Positions 17,482-25,460 of a DNA stretch of 64,000 nucleotides are shown piece by piece. Numbering within the stretch: the stretch's first letter is position 1; each line of letters begins with the position of its first letter. Position numbers and translations under genes: made by a program. Source of the stretch: Acidobacteriota bacterium (GTDB taxonomy: Bacteria > Acidobacteriota > Thermoanaerobaculia > Multivoradales > J023); contig JAJCXO010000104.1 in NCBI GenBank assembly GCA_029263395.1, positions 1 through 64,000 of the forward strand, written 5' to 3'. The notes beneath the pieces were generated by a model, which saw only the letters and a program-made list of their open reading frames with translations, made no database searches and was not told the origin of the DNA.

Positions 17482-17885
17482 GCTACCTGCTCGACACCAA
17501 CGTCTGCATCTACTATTTGAATGGCGACAACCAGGAGTTAGTCGAGCGGATCCTCGCGCTGGGTCCGGAGTCGCTGGCCATTTCGACACTATGTCTCGCG
17601 GAGCTTTACTTCGGTGCGGCCCACTCAGCGCGACCGGAATCCAACCGTGAGCGAGTCGGGTTCTTCGTCCGTGAGTTGCCGACACTAGTCTTTGATGGCG
17701 CTTGTGCCCGGCACTTTGGTCGGATGAAGGCAAGCCTTGCGGCTCTTGGCCAGCCCATTCCCGACTTCGATGTCGCGATCGCGGCAACGGCGTTCGCGTA
17801 TGGTCGGGTTCTGGTAAGCAACGACAAGCACATGAAGCGTATCCAGGGTCTCCCACAAGAAGACTGGATCGCCTCCTCCGATTAG
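17478..17885 (+). CDS. vapC: VapC-type PIN ribonuclease toxin
   Basis: A 135-residue PIN-domain toxin with the four acidic sites in place: D6 (LLDTN), E42 (CLAEL), D96/D98 (PDFDVAIAA) and D116 (VSNDKHM). It begins at a TTG overlapping the antitoxin stop. It is a probable Mg-dependent endoribonuclease acting on tRNA or mRNA, held inactive by the upstream RHH antitoxin. It is intact in length and motifs. Confidence 0.88.
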   Translation: MSYLLDTNVCIYYLNGDNQELVERILALGPESLAISTLCLAELYFGAAHSARPESNRERVGFFVRELPTLVFDGACARHFGRMKASLAALGQPIPDFDVAIAATAFAYGRVLVSNDKHMKRIQGLPQEDWIASSD

Positions 17886-18194
17886 GATGATGCACAGTCC
17901 TGTCGGCTGGGGCGTATCTCAGGGACTGGATGCGCAAAGGTCGGACCATTCGGGAATCTTGCCCGGTTCGGAACAAGGCCGGAGCTATGACAAGCTGTGA
18001 CATCGAGCTGTGACAAGCTGTGACATCGAGCCAACTCCCAGCCCGCAGGAAGCGACCTGGAGCGAGCTTGTCATCCCTCAGCTAGAGGAAGAGTGGATCC
18101 CGGCCGCCGCCACCGGATGCTAAACTGCGCAATCTGAAGGTTGAACCTTCAAATTGCACGTTTTTCTATCTCCAAGACTGCTCCAACAGCCATC
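17886..18194. other. Intergenic region with tandem repeat and terminator
   Basis: A 23-bp unit (AGCT..TGACAAGCTGTGACATCG) is repeated twice at 17983-18028. A terminator-like hairpin follows at 18129-18165. I see no gene. Confidence 0.6.
18129..18165 (+). terminator. Rho-independent terminator-like hairpin
   Basis: A GCAAT/ATTGC outer stem and TGAAGG/CCTTCA inner stem are followed by ACGTTTTT. It could end vapBC transcription or be a leader structure of the downstream ATPase gene, whose start codon is 30 bp away. Confidence 0.6.
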
Positions 18195-19388
18195 ATGATC
18201 AGCAGAACCCTTCGCGATCACCTGCTCCAACTTTTTGCCAGCTACCCAGTCGTCACCATCACCGGGCCACGACAAGCCGGCAAGACGACGCTGTGCCGGG
18301 AAGCTCTGCCAAATCTCGAATACGTCAACCTGGAGCGACCCGACCTGCGGGAGATGGCGACGGAGGATCCTCGCGGATTCCTGCGCCGCTACTCCGAAGG
18401 CGTCATCTTCGACGAGATCCAGAGGGCGCCAGACCTGGTCTCCTACCTGCAAGTGATGATCGACGAGAAGCGCCGTAACAGCCTCTTCGTGCTCACCGGC
18501 AGCCAGCAGTTCCGGCTCTCCCAGACCATCAGCCAATCCTTGGCTGGCCGCACCGCCCTACTGCGCCTGTTGCCGTTCTCGATTTCCGAGGTCCGCAGCG
18601 CACGACCGGATCTGTCGATCGAGGACATGATCTACGGTGGCTTCTACCCGCGAATCCATGACCAGAACCTCGAGCCGACGCAAGCGCTCGGTGACTACTT
18701 CGAAACCTATGTCGAGCGTGACGTGCGGCAGATCAGCGAAATCCGCAACCTCACCGGCTTTCAACGCTTCGTGCGCTTGTGTGCCGGCCGCGTCGGCCAG
18801 CTCTTGAACCTCCACAGCCTGGGCAACGACGCTGGGGTCTCCCACACCACGGCCCGCGAGTGGCTGAGCGTGCTCGAAGCCTCGTTCCTGGTGTTCCGCC
18901 TCGAGCCCTACCACGCCAACCTCTCCAAGCGCCTGATCAAGTCGCCCAAGCTCTACTTCTATGACGTTGGCCTGGCCGCCTTCCTCCTCGGCATCGAGAA
19001 TCCCGGCCAGATCTTCAGTCACCCGCTCCGTGGAGCCCTGTTCGAAAACCTTGTTGTGGCCGAAGCCCTCAAGCATCGGTTTCACCAGGGCAAACGCAAC
19101 AACCTCTGCTTTTATCGCGACGCTCGCGGCCATGAAGTGGATCTGCTCTACCAACTCGCTCACCGTATCGTGGCGATCGAAATCAAATCAGGAGAGACCT
19201 TGTCCAAGAGTCACCTCCAGGGTCTCACCAAGCTCCGACGCGTCCTCGGCGACGCCATCCTGCGCGATGTGCTGGTCTACGCCGGCGACGGAGGATTCGA
19301 GCAACAAGGAGTCCACATTAGCGACCCGGCGGGCCTGGAGCCCATCCTGACCGAGCTCGATCAGCAGGCAGCCAACCGCGAACCGTAG
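18195..19388 (+). CDS. AAA_14 / DUF4143 ATP-binding protein
   Basis: A 397-residue protein. The N-terminal ATPase has Walker A 'GPRQAGKTTL' and Walker B 'VIFDEIQ', then 'LTGSQQF'. The C-terminal DUF4143 part ends in a nuclease-like 'HEVDLLYQLAHRIVAIEIKSGE' (D...E-x-K, PD-(D/E)XK style). I chose the ATG at 18195 because the upstream extension overlaps the hairpin and is not conserved in type. Such proteins are frequent, mobile and of unknown role. A second family member lies at 36998-38161. Confidence 0.88.
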   Translation: MISRTLRDHLLQLFASYPVVTITGPRQAGKTTLCREALPNLEYVNLERPDLREMATEDPRGFLRRYSEGVIFDEIQRAPDLVSYLQVMIDEKRRNSLFVLTGSQQFRLSQTISQSLAGRTALLRLLPFSISEVRSARPDLSIEDMIYGGFYPRIHDQNLEPTQALGDYFETYVERDVRQISEIRNLTGFQRFVRLCAGRVGQLLNLHSLGNDAGVSHTTAREWLSVLEASFLVFRLEPYHANLSKRLIKSPKLYFYDVGLAAFLLGIENPGQIFSHPLRGALFENLVVAEALKHRFHQGKRNNLCFYRDARGHEVDLLYQLAHRIVAIEIKSGETLSKSHLQGLTKLRRVLGDAILRDVLVYAGDGGFEQQGVHISDPAGLEPILTELDQQAANREP

Positions 19389-19445
19389 ATCTTTCAGGCT
19401 CCGGCAACACCGCCATCGCCGGTGGAAACTGGGTATCTGCGGCGG

Positions 19446-19500
19446 ACCTGAACGGGCGGCCACCCTCTCATAGACGCGGGCGAAATGACGAGCTCGTAGA
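19446..19500. repeat. Dispersed 54-bp repeat (copy 1)
   Basis: This stretch aligns base for base, with scattered changes, to 23166-23220. Both contain a shared GGCGGC..C..TCTC.TAG.CGCGGGCGAA core. It is non-coding here, between the ATPase and the RelE-type pair. Confidence 0.5.
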
Positions 19501-19645
19501 TCTCAGATACGTGCCCGGCACCATCTGGGCACCATCTGGGCTGCCCGGTCTTGAAATACTCGCCTGATAGCCCGTGTTAGAGTTGGCTTCCGCGATCGCC
19601 TATACCCAGAGCATCACGGTCGAACGGTACGTTCCAGGAGCTGCG

Positions 19646-19870
19646 ATGACCAGAGCCGAGCTACAACAAAAGCTGATGGAGTTGCCGGTCGACGAGCGCT
19701 TGGACATCGCTCAGACCTTGTGGGACAGCGCTACCCCACAGCCCGAGATCCCGGCTCTCACCGACGAGCAGAAAGCTCTACTGAGCGAGCGGCGAGCCGC
19801 TTTTCTGGCTGATCCGGCTGCTTGCCATCCATGGGAAGAGGTTAAGGCCCGGATTCTCGCCAGACTATGA
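19646..19870 (+). CDS. Addiction-module antitoxin (TIGR02574-like)
   Basis: A 74-residue protein: 'MTRAELQQKLMELPVDERLDIAQTLWDSATP...TDEQKALLSERRAAFLADPAACHPWEEVKARI'. This is the standard form of the putative addiction-module component family that precedes RelE/ParE toxins. CCAGGAG lies 5 bases before the ATG. The gene overlaps the toxin start by 4 bp. Confidence 0.85.
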   Translation: MTRAELQQKLMELPVDERLDIAQTLWDSATPQPEIPALTDEQKALLSERRAAFLADPAACHPWEEVKARILARL

Positions 19871-20166
19871 AGCGGGTCCTGACGCCCGAGGCGGAAGCGG
19901 AACTCACCGATGCGGCCCTGTGGTACGAAGACCGCCGCGAAGGTCTTGGGGTCGAATTCATCGAAGAAGCCGAAAGAGTCTTCCAAACGATCGAAGAGCG
20001 CCCGCAGTACTTTCAATCGGTCCACCTTGATATCCGGCGAGCCAATCTCCGTCGGTTTCCCTATAGCGTCTACTACGTCGTTCACCTAGATACAGTCGGT
20101 ATCTTGGCGGTTCATCATCATTCTCGCGATCCTCGACGTTGGAAGTGGCGGCGACCGGGGGAGTAG
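19867..20166 (+). CDS. RelE/ParE-family toxin
   Basis: A 99-residue protein with the RelE/ParE fold pattern: 'LTPEAEAELTDAALWYEDRREGLGVEFIEEAERVFQTIEERP', 'NLRRFPYSVYYVVHLDTVGILAVHHHSRDPRRW'. The conserved RRFPY..Y.......I.AV.H..R.P.. core is complete. Its ATG overlaps the antitoxin stop. It probably acts on the ribosome (RelE) or gyrase (ParE); the sequence does not decide which. Confidence 0.88.
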   Translation: MKRVLTPEAEAELTDAALWYEDRREGLGVEFIEEAERVFQTIEERPQYFQSVHLDIRRANLRRFPYSVYYVVHLDTVGILAVHHHSRDPRRWKWRRPGE

Positions 20167-20244
20167 CCCTAGCGGATCGGTGCCAGGCATACCTTCGAGG
20201 AGGCGCCCCTAGGTCGTCATCCCTCGTCGTCTAGGATTAGCCTC

Positions 20245-21297
20245 ATGAAGAGCTCGAATGTTGGAACCCTGCTCGGCGTGGCGATCGCAACGCTGGGACT
20301 CGTCCTTGGTGTCACGGCAGACGGTGGGCCGCTCTCAGACGGTGGGCCGCTCTCAGACAGCGGGCCGCTCTCAGACAGCGGCTCCACCACCGCCATCGAG
20401 ACGGTTGGAAGCTCAACAGACGATCAAGGCTCGTCTCCGGCTTCACCTTCTCCGCCAACCGTCGCGAAAACCGACCCGGACAAAAAATCGACGCAGAGCT
20501 ATCCTGCGGATCTCGAGGCCGAGCTCGCTCTCGCCTACTCTGCCGAGGCGCCGGCCAAATCCGCCACGCGCACCTTCGAGCTGCGCGCTGCCCCCACGTC
20601 GGTGCAACTGTTCGATGGCCGCTTGTTCGACGTCTGGGCCTACAATGACCAGGTCCCAGGGCCGGTGTTACGGGTTCGGCTTGGCGAGGAAGTCGAGGTG
20701 CGCTTGCGCAACGACCTGCCGCAACCGACGACCATTCACTGGCATGGAGTGCGGGTTCCCAACGCCATGGACGGCGTGCCGGGGGTGACCCAGGAAGCGA
20801 TCCCCCCCGGTGGCAGCTTCGTCTACCGCTTCGTGCCCAAGGACGCTGGCACGTTCTGGTTTCATCCCCACGTGCGCGGCGCAGAGCAAGTGGAGCGCGG
20901 ACTTTATGGCGTTCTGGTGGTCGAGGACGCTGAGCCCCTACCCTATGACCAAGACGAGGTCTGGGTGCTCGATGACTGGCGCCTCGGCGCGGACGGGGCG
21001 CTCGATACCCGTTTTGTGACCCGCCAAGATCTGGCCCACGACGGCCGTTGGGGGCAGGTCATCACCGTCAATGGCGATGCTGCCCAATTTGTGGTCGTTC
21101 GCCCCGGGGAACGCATTCGGCTGCGGCTGGTCAACACCTCGAATGGCCGGGTCTACCGCCCGAGCTTCGGCTCGCTGTCACCCAAGGTCATCGCGGTGGA
21201 TGGCATGACCACCCGACAGCCCCTCGATCTCTCGGGCTTTGTCCTGGCACCCGGAAATCGCCTCGATTTGGATCTGGCCACTTCTGGCCACCGTTAG
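20245..21297 (+). CDS. Multicopper oxidase, C-terminally truncated
   Basis: A 350-residue secreted protein. A signal segment ('VGTLLGVAIATLGLVLGVTA') is followed by four Gly-Pro-Leu-Ser-Asp type hexapeptide repeats from an 18-bp tandem repeat (20320-20391). Cupredoxin domain 1 has 'TIHWHGVRVPNAMDG' and 'GTFWFHPHVRG', that is HxH and HxH copper ligands, and domain 2 runs to 'LAPGNRLDLDL'. It stops before the third domain, so the T1 site and the HCHxxxH ligands are missing. As read it cannot form the T1/T2/T3 centre. It may be a pseudogene. Confidence 0.8.
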   Translation: MKSSNVGTLLGVAIATLGLVLGVTADGGPLSDGGPLSDSGPLSDSGSTTAIETVGSSTDDQGSSPASPSPPTVAKTDPDKKSTQSYPADLEAELALAYSAEAPAKSATRTFELRAAPTSVQLFDGRLFDVWAYNDQVPGPVLRVRLGEEVEVRLRNDLPQPTTIHWHGVRVPNAMDGVPGVTQEAIPPGGSFVYRFVPKDAGTFWFHPHVRGAEQVERGLYGVLVVEDAEPLPYDQDEVWVLDDWRLGADGALDTRFVTRQDLAHDGRWGQVITVNGDAAQFVVVRPGERIRLRLVNTSNGRVYRPSFGSLSPKVIAVDGMTTRQPLDLSGFVLAPGNRLDLDLATSGHR

Positions 21298-21312
21298 CAA
21301 AACTGGAGGGCC

Positions 21313-21468
21313 ATGAAGCCGGACGTTCTACAGATCGACACATTCCTGGACGACCATGCTGTGCTCTTTCAGGATCTGCTCCAAACGGTTGCCTGGGACA
21401 ACAGTATGGCGACACGTCGAACAGCGTCCTTCGGGAGCCCTTACAACGATTCGCAGATGCACTACTAA
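21313..21468 (+). pseudogene. AlkB-like 2OG-Fe(II) oxygenase N-terminal fragment
   Basis: A 51-codon reading, 'MKPDVLQIDTFLDDHAVLFQDLLQTVAWDNSMATRRTASFGSPYNDSQMHY', has the 'W...M..RRTASFG.PYN.S....Y' block of AlkB-type dioxygenases. It then ends. The iron-binding HxD...H part is absent. Together with the truncated oxidase upstream this marks a deletion junction near 21300-21470. Confidence 0.55.
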
Positions 21469-21491
21469 GATCCCTAAGGTTCCGTTGGAAC

Positions 21492-22175
21492 TCAATCATC
21501 TTTCTTTGACATGTCTGGCAGGAGTCCGGTGACGACAACATCGTCATCGAAGCCCAGGAGCTCAGCATGGTTCTGGATCGACGAGTTTCTCCGGACGATC
21601 AAGTGCAACCACATCCCCGCGCAACTACAAACTCCCACCACTAAACAAGCGGACAGCTGCAACTTCTGTAAGGTCTCGTAAAACGGCGAAATCCAGCTTG
21701 CCAGCGCTGCAAAGACCAACCCGACTCCAACAACCTGAGTCATATGAATCTCTGAATGGAGTTTGGCGATCCGATTGCCGGCGACCGGATGGACAAGCTT
21801 GATGTAGTCATACTCCTTCGACTTGCTCGTCTCGGCGAGTTGCACGAGTCCTTTCCTACCGTTGCTCCAGGCGAACGGCAGGAATTCTGAGACGAAGGCC
21901 AGCCAGCCTCGCAACAGGACCGCGGCGGTATAGAACCCCACAATCGCCAGGATCAGCAATAGGCTTCCCGTCAGGTAGCTGCTCGCCCACCCGGAGTGGT
22001 TCGTCCGCAGAGAGCTCCAAGCCTTCCCTGGGCCGGCGACCGCGACCACCCCGACAACCACAACCGCCGCTCCCGGCGTTAATCGCGCGATCACGTCGTA
22101 GAAAATTTGCGGCACAGAGGATGCAAGTCCTGATGCCTGCTTCGCAACCTCACCTGCTTGCTTGCCGTCCGTCAC
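21492..22175 (-). CDS. Uncharacterised membrane protein
   Basis: A 227-residue protein with two or more membrane segments near the N-terminal half ('AAVVVVGVVAVAGPG', 'LTGSLLLILAIVGFYTAAVLL') and two more in the C-terminal half ('VGVGLVFAALASWIS', 'SACLVVGVCSCAGMWLHLI'). I chose GTG at 22175 because GAGGAGG lies 6 bases before it. A longer reading would overlap the peptidase gene upstream. Cytoplasmic charged segment 'AETSKSKEYDYIKLVHPVAGNRIAKLHSEIHM' lies between. Function unknown. It is 28 bp after the C39-like peptidase and may form an operon with it. Confidence 0.65.
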   Translation of the reverse strand: MTDGKQAGEVAKQASGLASSVPQIFYDVIARLTPGAAVVVVGVVAVAGPGKAWSSLRTNHSGWASSYLTGSLLLILAIVGFYTAAVLLRGWLAFVSEFLPFAWSNGRKGLVQLAETSKSKEYDYIKLVHPVAGNRIAKLHSEIHMTQVVGVGLVFAALASWISPFYETLQKLQLSACLVVGVCSCAGMWLHLIVRRNSSIQNHAELLGFDDDVVVTGLLPDMSKKDD

Positions 22176-22203
22176 AGATCGCCTCCTCTCGCCTGTCGTG
22201 TCA

Positions 22204-22935
22204 TCAGATCTCGAGCCGGATGACGCCATCAACAAGCGCATAATCAGCAGATCGTTTGATGTGCATCCCCCGCCCCAGTGAAATGTACCCCCGAGCGGGC
22301 CTCGGCAGCCCGGCCTTCTTGCCGGTCAACGTGCCGGATTGCAGCACCTTAAAAAAGACAATCTCATTGGCAAATGAATCCCCTGCCCGAGGGGATGGAT
22401 CATGAAAAATCAGGTGATCCTCACCATGGCCAACCAGCGTCAACCAATGACCGCCAACACGCCGTAGCTCGGTTGGCGATTCCTGTTTGTACCAACCGAC
22501 GTTGACCCAAACAGCCGAGTTGCTTTTTACACCAGCCTTTATCCACTGCAACTCAGGTATTGAAACACCTGACGAAAACTTGGCTTGGTGTTTTCTCCAC
22601 CCCTGGTACTCGAGTTTCTCGTGACCACCAAACGTCTCGCCGGCAATTCTCTCGACACCCTTCAGCATCCCTTCGGTGCCGGTGCCAATCTTCAGGCTCG
22701 TATTCATATAACCAGGAGATGCCAACTGCTTGATCAACTCTACTTGCGAGCCCTCTGACTTAGTGAGCCACATGAGCGAGTTAGAGACCGCCACAGGACC
22801 ACAGAACTGGCTGCCATCTCCAAATTCCGTCCCCTGGACCTCGGTCTGGGTGAAGTCGGGAATCTGATTCAAATACACCGACTCAGCGTGCGCCGAGTTC
22901 GCGCTGAGCAGCAAGACCAACAAAACTAGACCCAT
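22204..22935 (-). CDS. Secreted C39-like papain-fold cysteine peptidase
   Basis: A 243-residue secreted protein. A signal peptide 'MGLVLLVLLLSANSAHA' is followed by the catalytic Cys in 'SQFCGPVAVSNSLMWL', the His in 'VGGHWLTLVGHG', and 'LIFHDPSPR' as the Asp-bearing strand. This matches C39-like/papain-fold peptidases. The C-terminus 'GRGMHIKRSADYALVDGVIRLEI' recurs nearly unchanged in a broken copy at 43319-43510, so the family is duplicated in this genome. I start at the ATG 22935 because it directly opens the signal peptide. Confidence 0.75.
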   Translation of the reverse strand: MGLVLLVLLLSANSAHAESVYLNQIPDFTQTEVQGTEFGDGSQFCGPVAVSNSLMWLTKSEGSQVELIKQLASPGYMNTSLKIGTGTEGMLKGVERIAGETFGGHEKLEYQGWRKHQAKFSSGVSIPELQWIKAGVKSNSAVWVNVGWYKQESPTELRRVGGHWLTLVGHGEDHLIFHDPSPRAGDSFANEIVFFKVLQSGTLTGKKAGLPRPARGYISLGRGMHIKRSADYALVDGVIRLEI

Positions 22936-23165
22936 CAGCGTGGCTCCCTCGGATGCTTGCGGACGACAACCCACGTTCTTCAATCGGAGCACCGACGAGC
23001 CAATTTTACTCGAGAGTTCGACGTCCACCCGCTTGGACGTGGCAGCTCCGCCCATGCGCAGTCTTCTTTATACCTATCCAAAGAGCCTACAGATAGGCAG
23101 CCCTCGTGTTCAGGCCCCGATACCGCCAATCGAGACCGGCAGCAAACCGGACCATCCGAGGGGAT

Positions 23166-23220
23166 CTGGACAGGCGGCTACTATCTCGTAGGCGCGGGCG
23201 AAGCTGCCGAACTCGTGGAG
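23166..23220. repeat. Dispersed 54-bp repeat (copy 2)
   Basis: Second copy of the repeat seen at 19446-19500, in the same orientation, upstream of the sigma-54 promoter region. Confidence 0.5.
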
Positions 23221-23565
23221 CGGCTCGGGCTTGCCGCTGCGGTGGTTTCGTGCTTGCCTCCGCACTTAAAAAAACCACCTAAAAGCTGCCAGAACGGCAT
23301 ACCTTGCGCCAAGATGGCGCATCACGATCGATAACCTTTAATCATTTCACGTTCTGCTTTCGAAGTCAACCCATTCATCTCCAAAAAATTTGGACCCATT
23401 CTCGCAGCGTCCTACCCTCCCTCGTCGAGCCTCACAATTCTTTCAAAATTTCTGAAAACAGGAGACTTGTCTCCGAGCTTCCCAGCGGCGGCACGCCGGC
23501 CTCCCCGCACCCACAGACTCCGGAAAAGCAATCCAGAAGCAATTTTTTGCCCTTGACAAAGATAT

Positions 23566-23581
23566 TGGCACGCTGATTGCT
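23566..23581 (+). promoter_or_regulatory. Sigma-54 (RpoN) -24/-12 promoter
   Basis: TGGCACG-CTGA-TTGCT matches the sigma-54 consensus TGGCACG-N4-TTGCW at every position, with GG and GC at the correct spacing. A TTGACA 14 bp upstream is probably incidental. Transcription would start near 23592, giving a long leader for the gene at 23790. Confidence 0.75.
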
Positions 23582-23789
23582 TTTATTTTCCTCCATCAAC
23601 TGCCCGCAGTGCAACTTTGTCATCCCAGCCAGACGCCAGCACTGCCAGAAAAACGCAAAAGGAGGTGACGCCTATAAGAGCAACGTACCAAGCTTCGGAA
23701 GCTATGCACCACAGCAGCTTTCGGAGGCTTGCCCGAGCCAAAATCCCACCCCTGGCACCGGGAAGGTCAGAAAAAGAAGGAGCCCCACA

Positions 23790-24665
23790 ATGAGAAGTCA
23801 GACCGCATTCGCCCTGTTGAAGAGTGCCAAGGAGATCCGCATCGCCTTGGACGCCAACGGTAGCCAGATCGCTGCCGCCCTGACCAAGAAGTATCCACCG
23901 CTGATCGTCGACGAGCAACCGTTGATCGATTACAGCCGCCAGATCCAACACCTGGTGCATGACCTGCGCACCGCCGAGACGCAGGTGCTCGAGACCGAAG
24001 ACGCCCACATGAAGCAGGAGGTTCGGGTATCCCGGCTGCGCACTGAGCGCGACGAGTCCACCTTGACCAACTACGACAAGCTGGTCGCCGCACGCCAAGG
24101 CCTCGACGGCCTGCAAGGCGACAAAGGTAGTTTCGAGACCGTCTTCGTGGCGGGCCGAGCTCCGCGCCAAGCCGAGCGCCTGCTCGATCAACTCGCCCAG
24201 AGCGTGGCGCTGCTGGATGATCCGCCAGTTGCCCTACGCAACCCCAAGATTGCTGGTTTCGGCATCGACCCAGCTGCCATGGCCCGTGATCTCGAAGCTG
24301 GGATGGCAGAGCTCAGCGCTATCGTCGATCGGCTCGACGCCGAGAACAAGCTCACCGAGAGCACGATGCTGGCGCGGCGCGACGCGATCGCCGAGCTGAG
24401 TAGCACCGTGATCTGGGCCGGCCGCACGGCGGAAGGTTTCTTCCAACGCGCCAACGAGTTGGAGCTCGCCAAACGAATTCGGACTTCGACCCGGAGGCCG
24501 CTGCGGCCGTCGGAGGAGTCCGAAGGCGAGACGACCACCCCGGAGCCGGCTCCCGAGCCGTCACTGGATCAGACGCTATCGCCGGGTCAGACGGTATCGC
24601 GTGAGTCGTCGGCTGAGACTGCAACGCCGGATTCCGCTGCGGGTCCTGCCGAGTCGGCCCACTAA
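23790..24665 (+). CDS. Coiled-coil protein of unknown function, sigma-54 driven
   Basis: A 291-residue soluble protein, mostly helical. Residues about 55-110 ('HLVHDLRTAETQVLETEDAHMKQEVRVSRLRTERDE') and 165-230 look like coiled coil. The last 50 residues are a disordered Glu/Pro/Ser/Thr tail. AAGAAGG precedes the ATG at 23790. It is the only gene here behind a consensus sigma-54 promoter, so expression probably needs an enhancer-binding activator. It ends 27 bp before a strong hairpin. Role unknown. Confidence 0.7.
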   Translation: MRSQTAFALLKSAKEIRIALDANGSQIAAALTKKYPPLIVDEQPLIDYSRQIQHLVHDLRTAETQVLETEDAHMKQEVRVSRLRTERDESTLTNYDKLVAARQGLDGLQGDKGSFETVFVAGRAPRQAERLLDQLAQSVALLDDPPVALRNPKIAGFGIDPAAMARDLEAGMAELSAIVDRLDAENKLTESTMLARRDAIAELSSTVIWAGRTAEGFFQRANELELAKRIRTSTRRPLRPSEESEGETTTPEPAPEPSLDQTLSPGQTVSRESSAETATPDSAAGPAESAH

Positions 24666-24691
24666 GCCCTTGCCTAATCCCTGATCGCTTT

Positions 24692-24724
24692 GCCAGGCGG
24701 CCCCGTTTTTGGGGGCCGCCTGGC
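24692..24724 (+). terminator. Strong GC hairpin terminator
   Basis: A perfect 13-bp stem GCCAGGCGGCCCC / GGGGCCGCCTGGC encloses a G-TTTTT-G loop, followed by CTTGTTT. It ends the sigma-54 driven gene. The T-tract is short, so termination may be partial. Confidence 0.65.
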
Positions 24725-24952
24725 CTTGTTTCGCCCCACCCCCCTGCCCCTCCCCCCTGCCCCTCCCCGTCTGCCCCACCTGTTTTGCTTGGAATGCCGC
24801 CACGTTCTCGTCTATCCCTTGGTCGAAACCTGATCGAACTTGCTCTGACGGTTCCAACCGGGCGTGCGCACCGGTGGATGCGGCCCATCACGGGCCGATC
24901 CCCGCGTGCTGGCACCTCGGAACCGGCCACCAAAGCTCCAAACCCCGGTGCG

Positions 24953-25210
24953 GACGCGTTTGTCGGTCGACAATTGCATTTGCACGCGGTGTTGACGCGT
25001 TTGTCGGTCGACAATTGCGTTTGCACGCGGTGTTGACGCGTTTGTCGGTCGACAATTAGCTAAACACCTGGGTGTTTTCCCCATTTCCGGCCGGCATATG
25101 GGTCCGCACCGCGGTGCTCGAGCCATTTGCGACGGACATTCGGCGTGATCCCCTGGTGTTCGAAGGGTCTGCGGGCGGGAATCTTCGCCAACACGCGAGG
25201 TTTCTTGCGG
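24953..25210. repeat. Palindromic repeat array A (41-42 bp period)
   Basis: A 41-bp unit starting GACGCGTTTGTCGGTCGACA is repeated at 24953, 24994 and 25035 (third copy partial). Each unit is centred on TTGTCGGTCGACAA. Beyond it, palindromes with other arms (AAACACC-TGG-GTGTTTT centred 25070, GCACCGCGGTGC centred 25111) continue at about 42 bp. On the minus strand the units read as 14-residue repeats. Same architecture as the arrays at 31240 and 38810. Confidence 0.7.
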
Positions 25211-25460
25211 CACGACCCAGAAGCAGTAGAGTTACCAGAGCTGAGAGACTTGGAGGACATTGAGACCATGTTGACCGAACAAGCCCCTTCATGGACAGAA
25301 GCCGCAGAAAACCGAGGCCGCCGCAAAGGCTTACGCGAAGGTCTACGCAAGGGCCGGCGCAAAGGCCGGCGTGAAGGCCAGCGCCGAGGCGAGGCCGGGA
25401 TGCTGCTTCGTTTGCTGGAGAGTCGCTTCGGGACTCCCGAGGTGGCCTACCTACCACCAA
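25210..25460 (+). pseudogene. Rpn-type transposase/nuclease C-terminal fragment
   Basis: The frame reads 'ELPELRDLEDIETMLTEQAPSWTEAAENRGRRKGLREGL' then a run of RRKGRREG-type repeats and 'GEAGMLLRLLESRFG'. This basic repeat followed by LLRLLExRFG is the C-terminal tail of Rpn/DUF4351 recombination-promoting nuclease proteins. The catalytic N-terminus is missing, replaced by array A. The reading runs out of homology where the opposite-strand gene ends. Confidence 0.6.

Larger units (their letters stand above)
23056..23789. other. Non-coding region with repeat and sigma-54 promoter
   Basis: About 730 bp with no convincing gene. It holds copy 2 of a 54-bp dispersed repeat (23166-23220), an A/T-richer stretch at 23270-23600, a strong sigma-54 promoter at 23566-23581, and a leader of about 200 bp before the downstream ATG. 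Confidence 0.6.

Noticed and set aside
17704-17714. Further GTGCCCGGCAC motif
   Set aside because: It lies inside the intact vapC coding sequence (Ala-Arg-His codons) and is probably chance.
23432-23623. Small gene in the A/T-rich leader before the sigma-54 driven gene
   Set aside because: No ribosome site and no family likeness; the frame crosses the promoter.
24953-25057. CRISPR array
   Set aside because: The 41-bp units are contiguous without unique spacers and there are no cas genes. Palindromes continue with different sequence at the same period.
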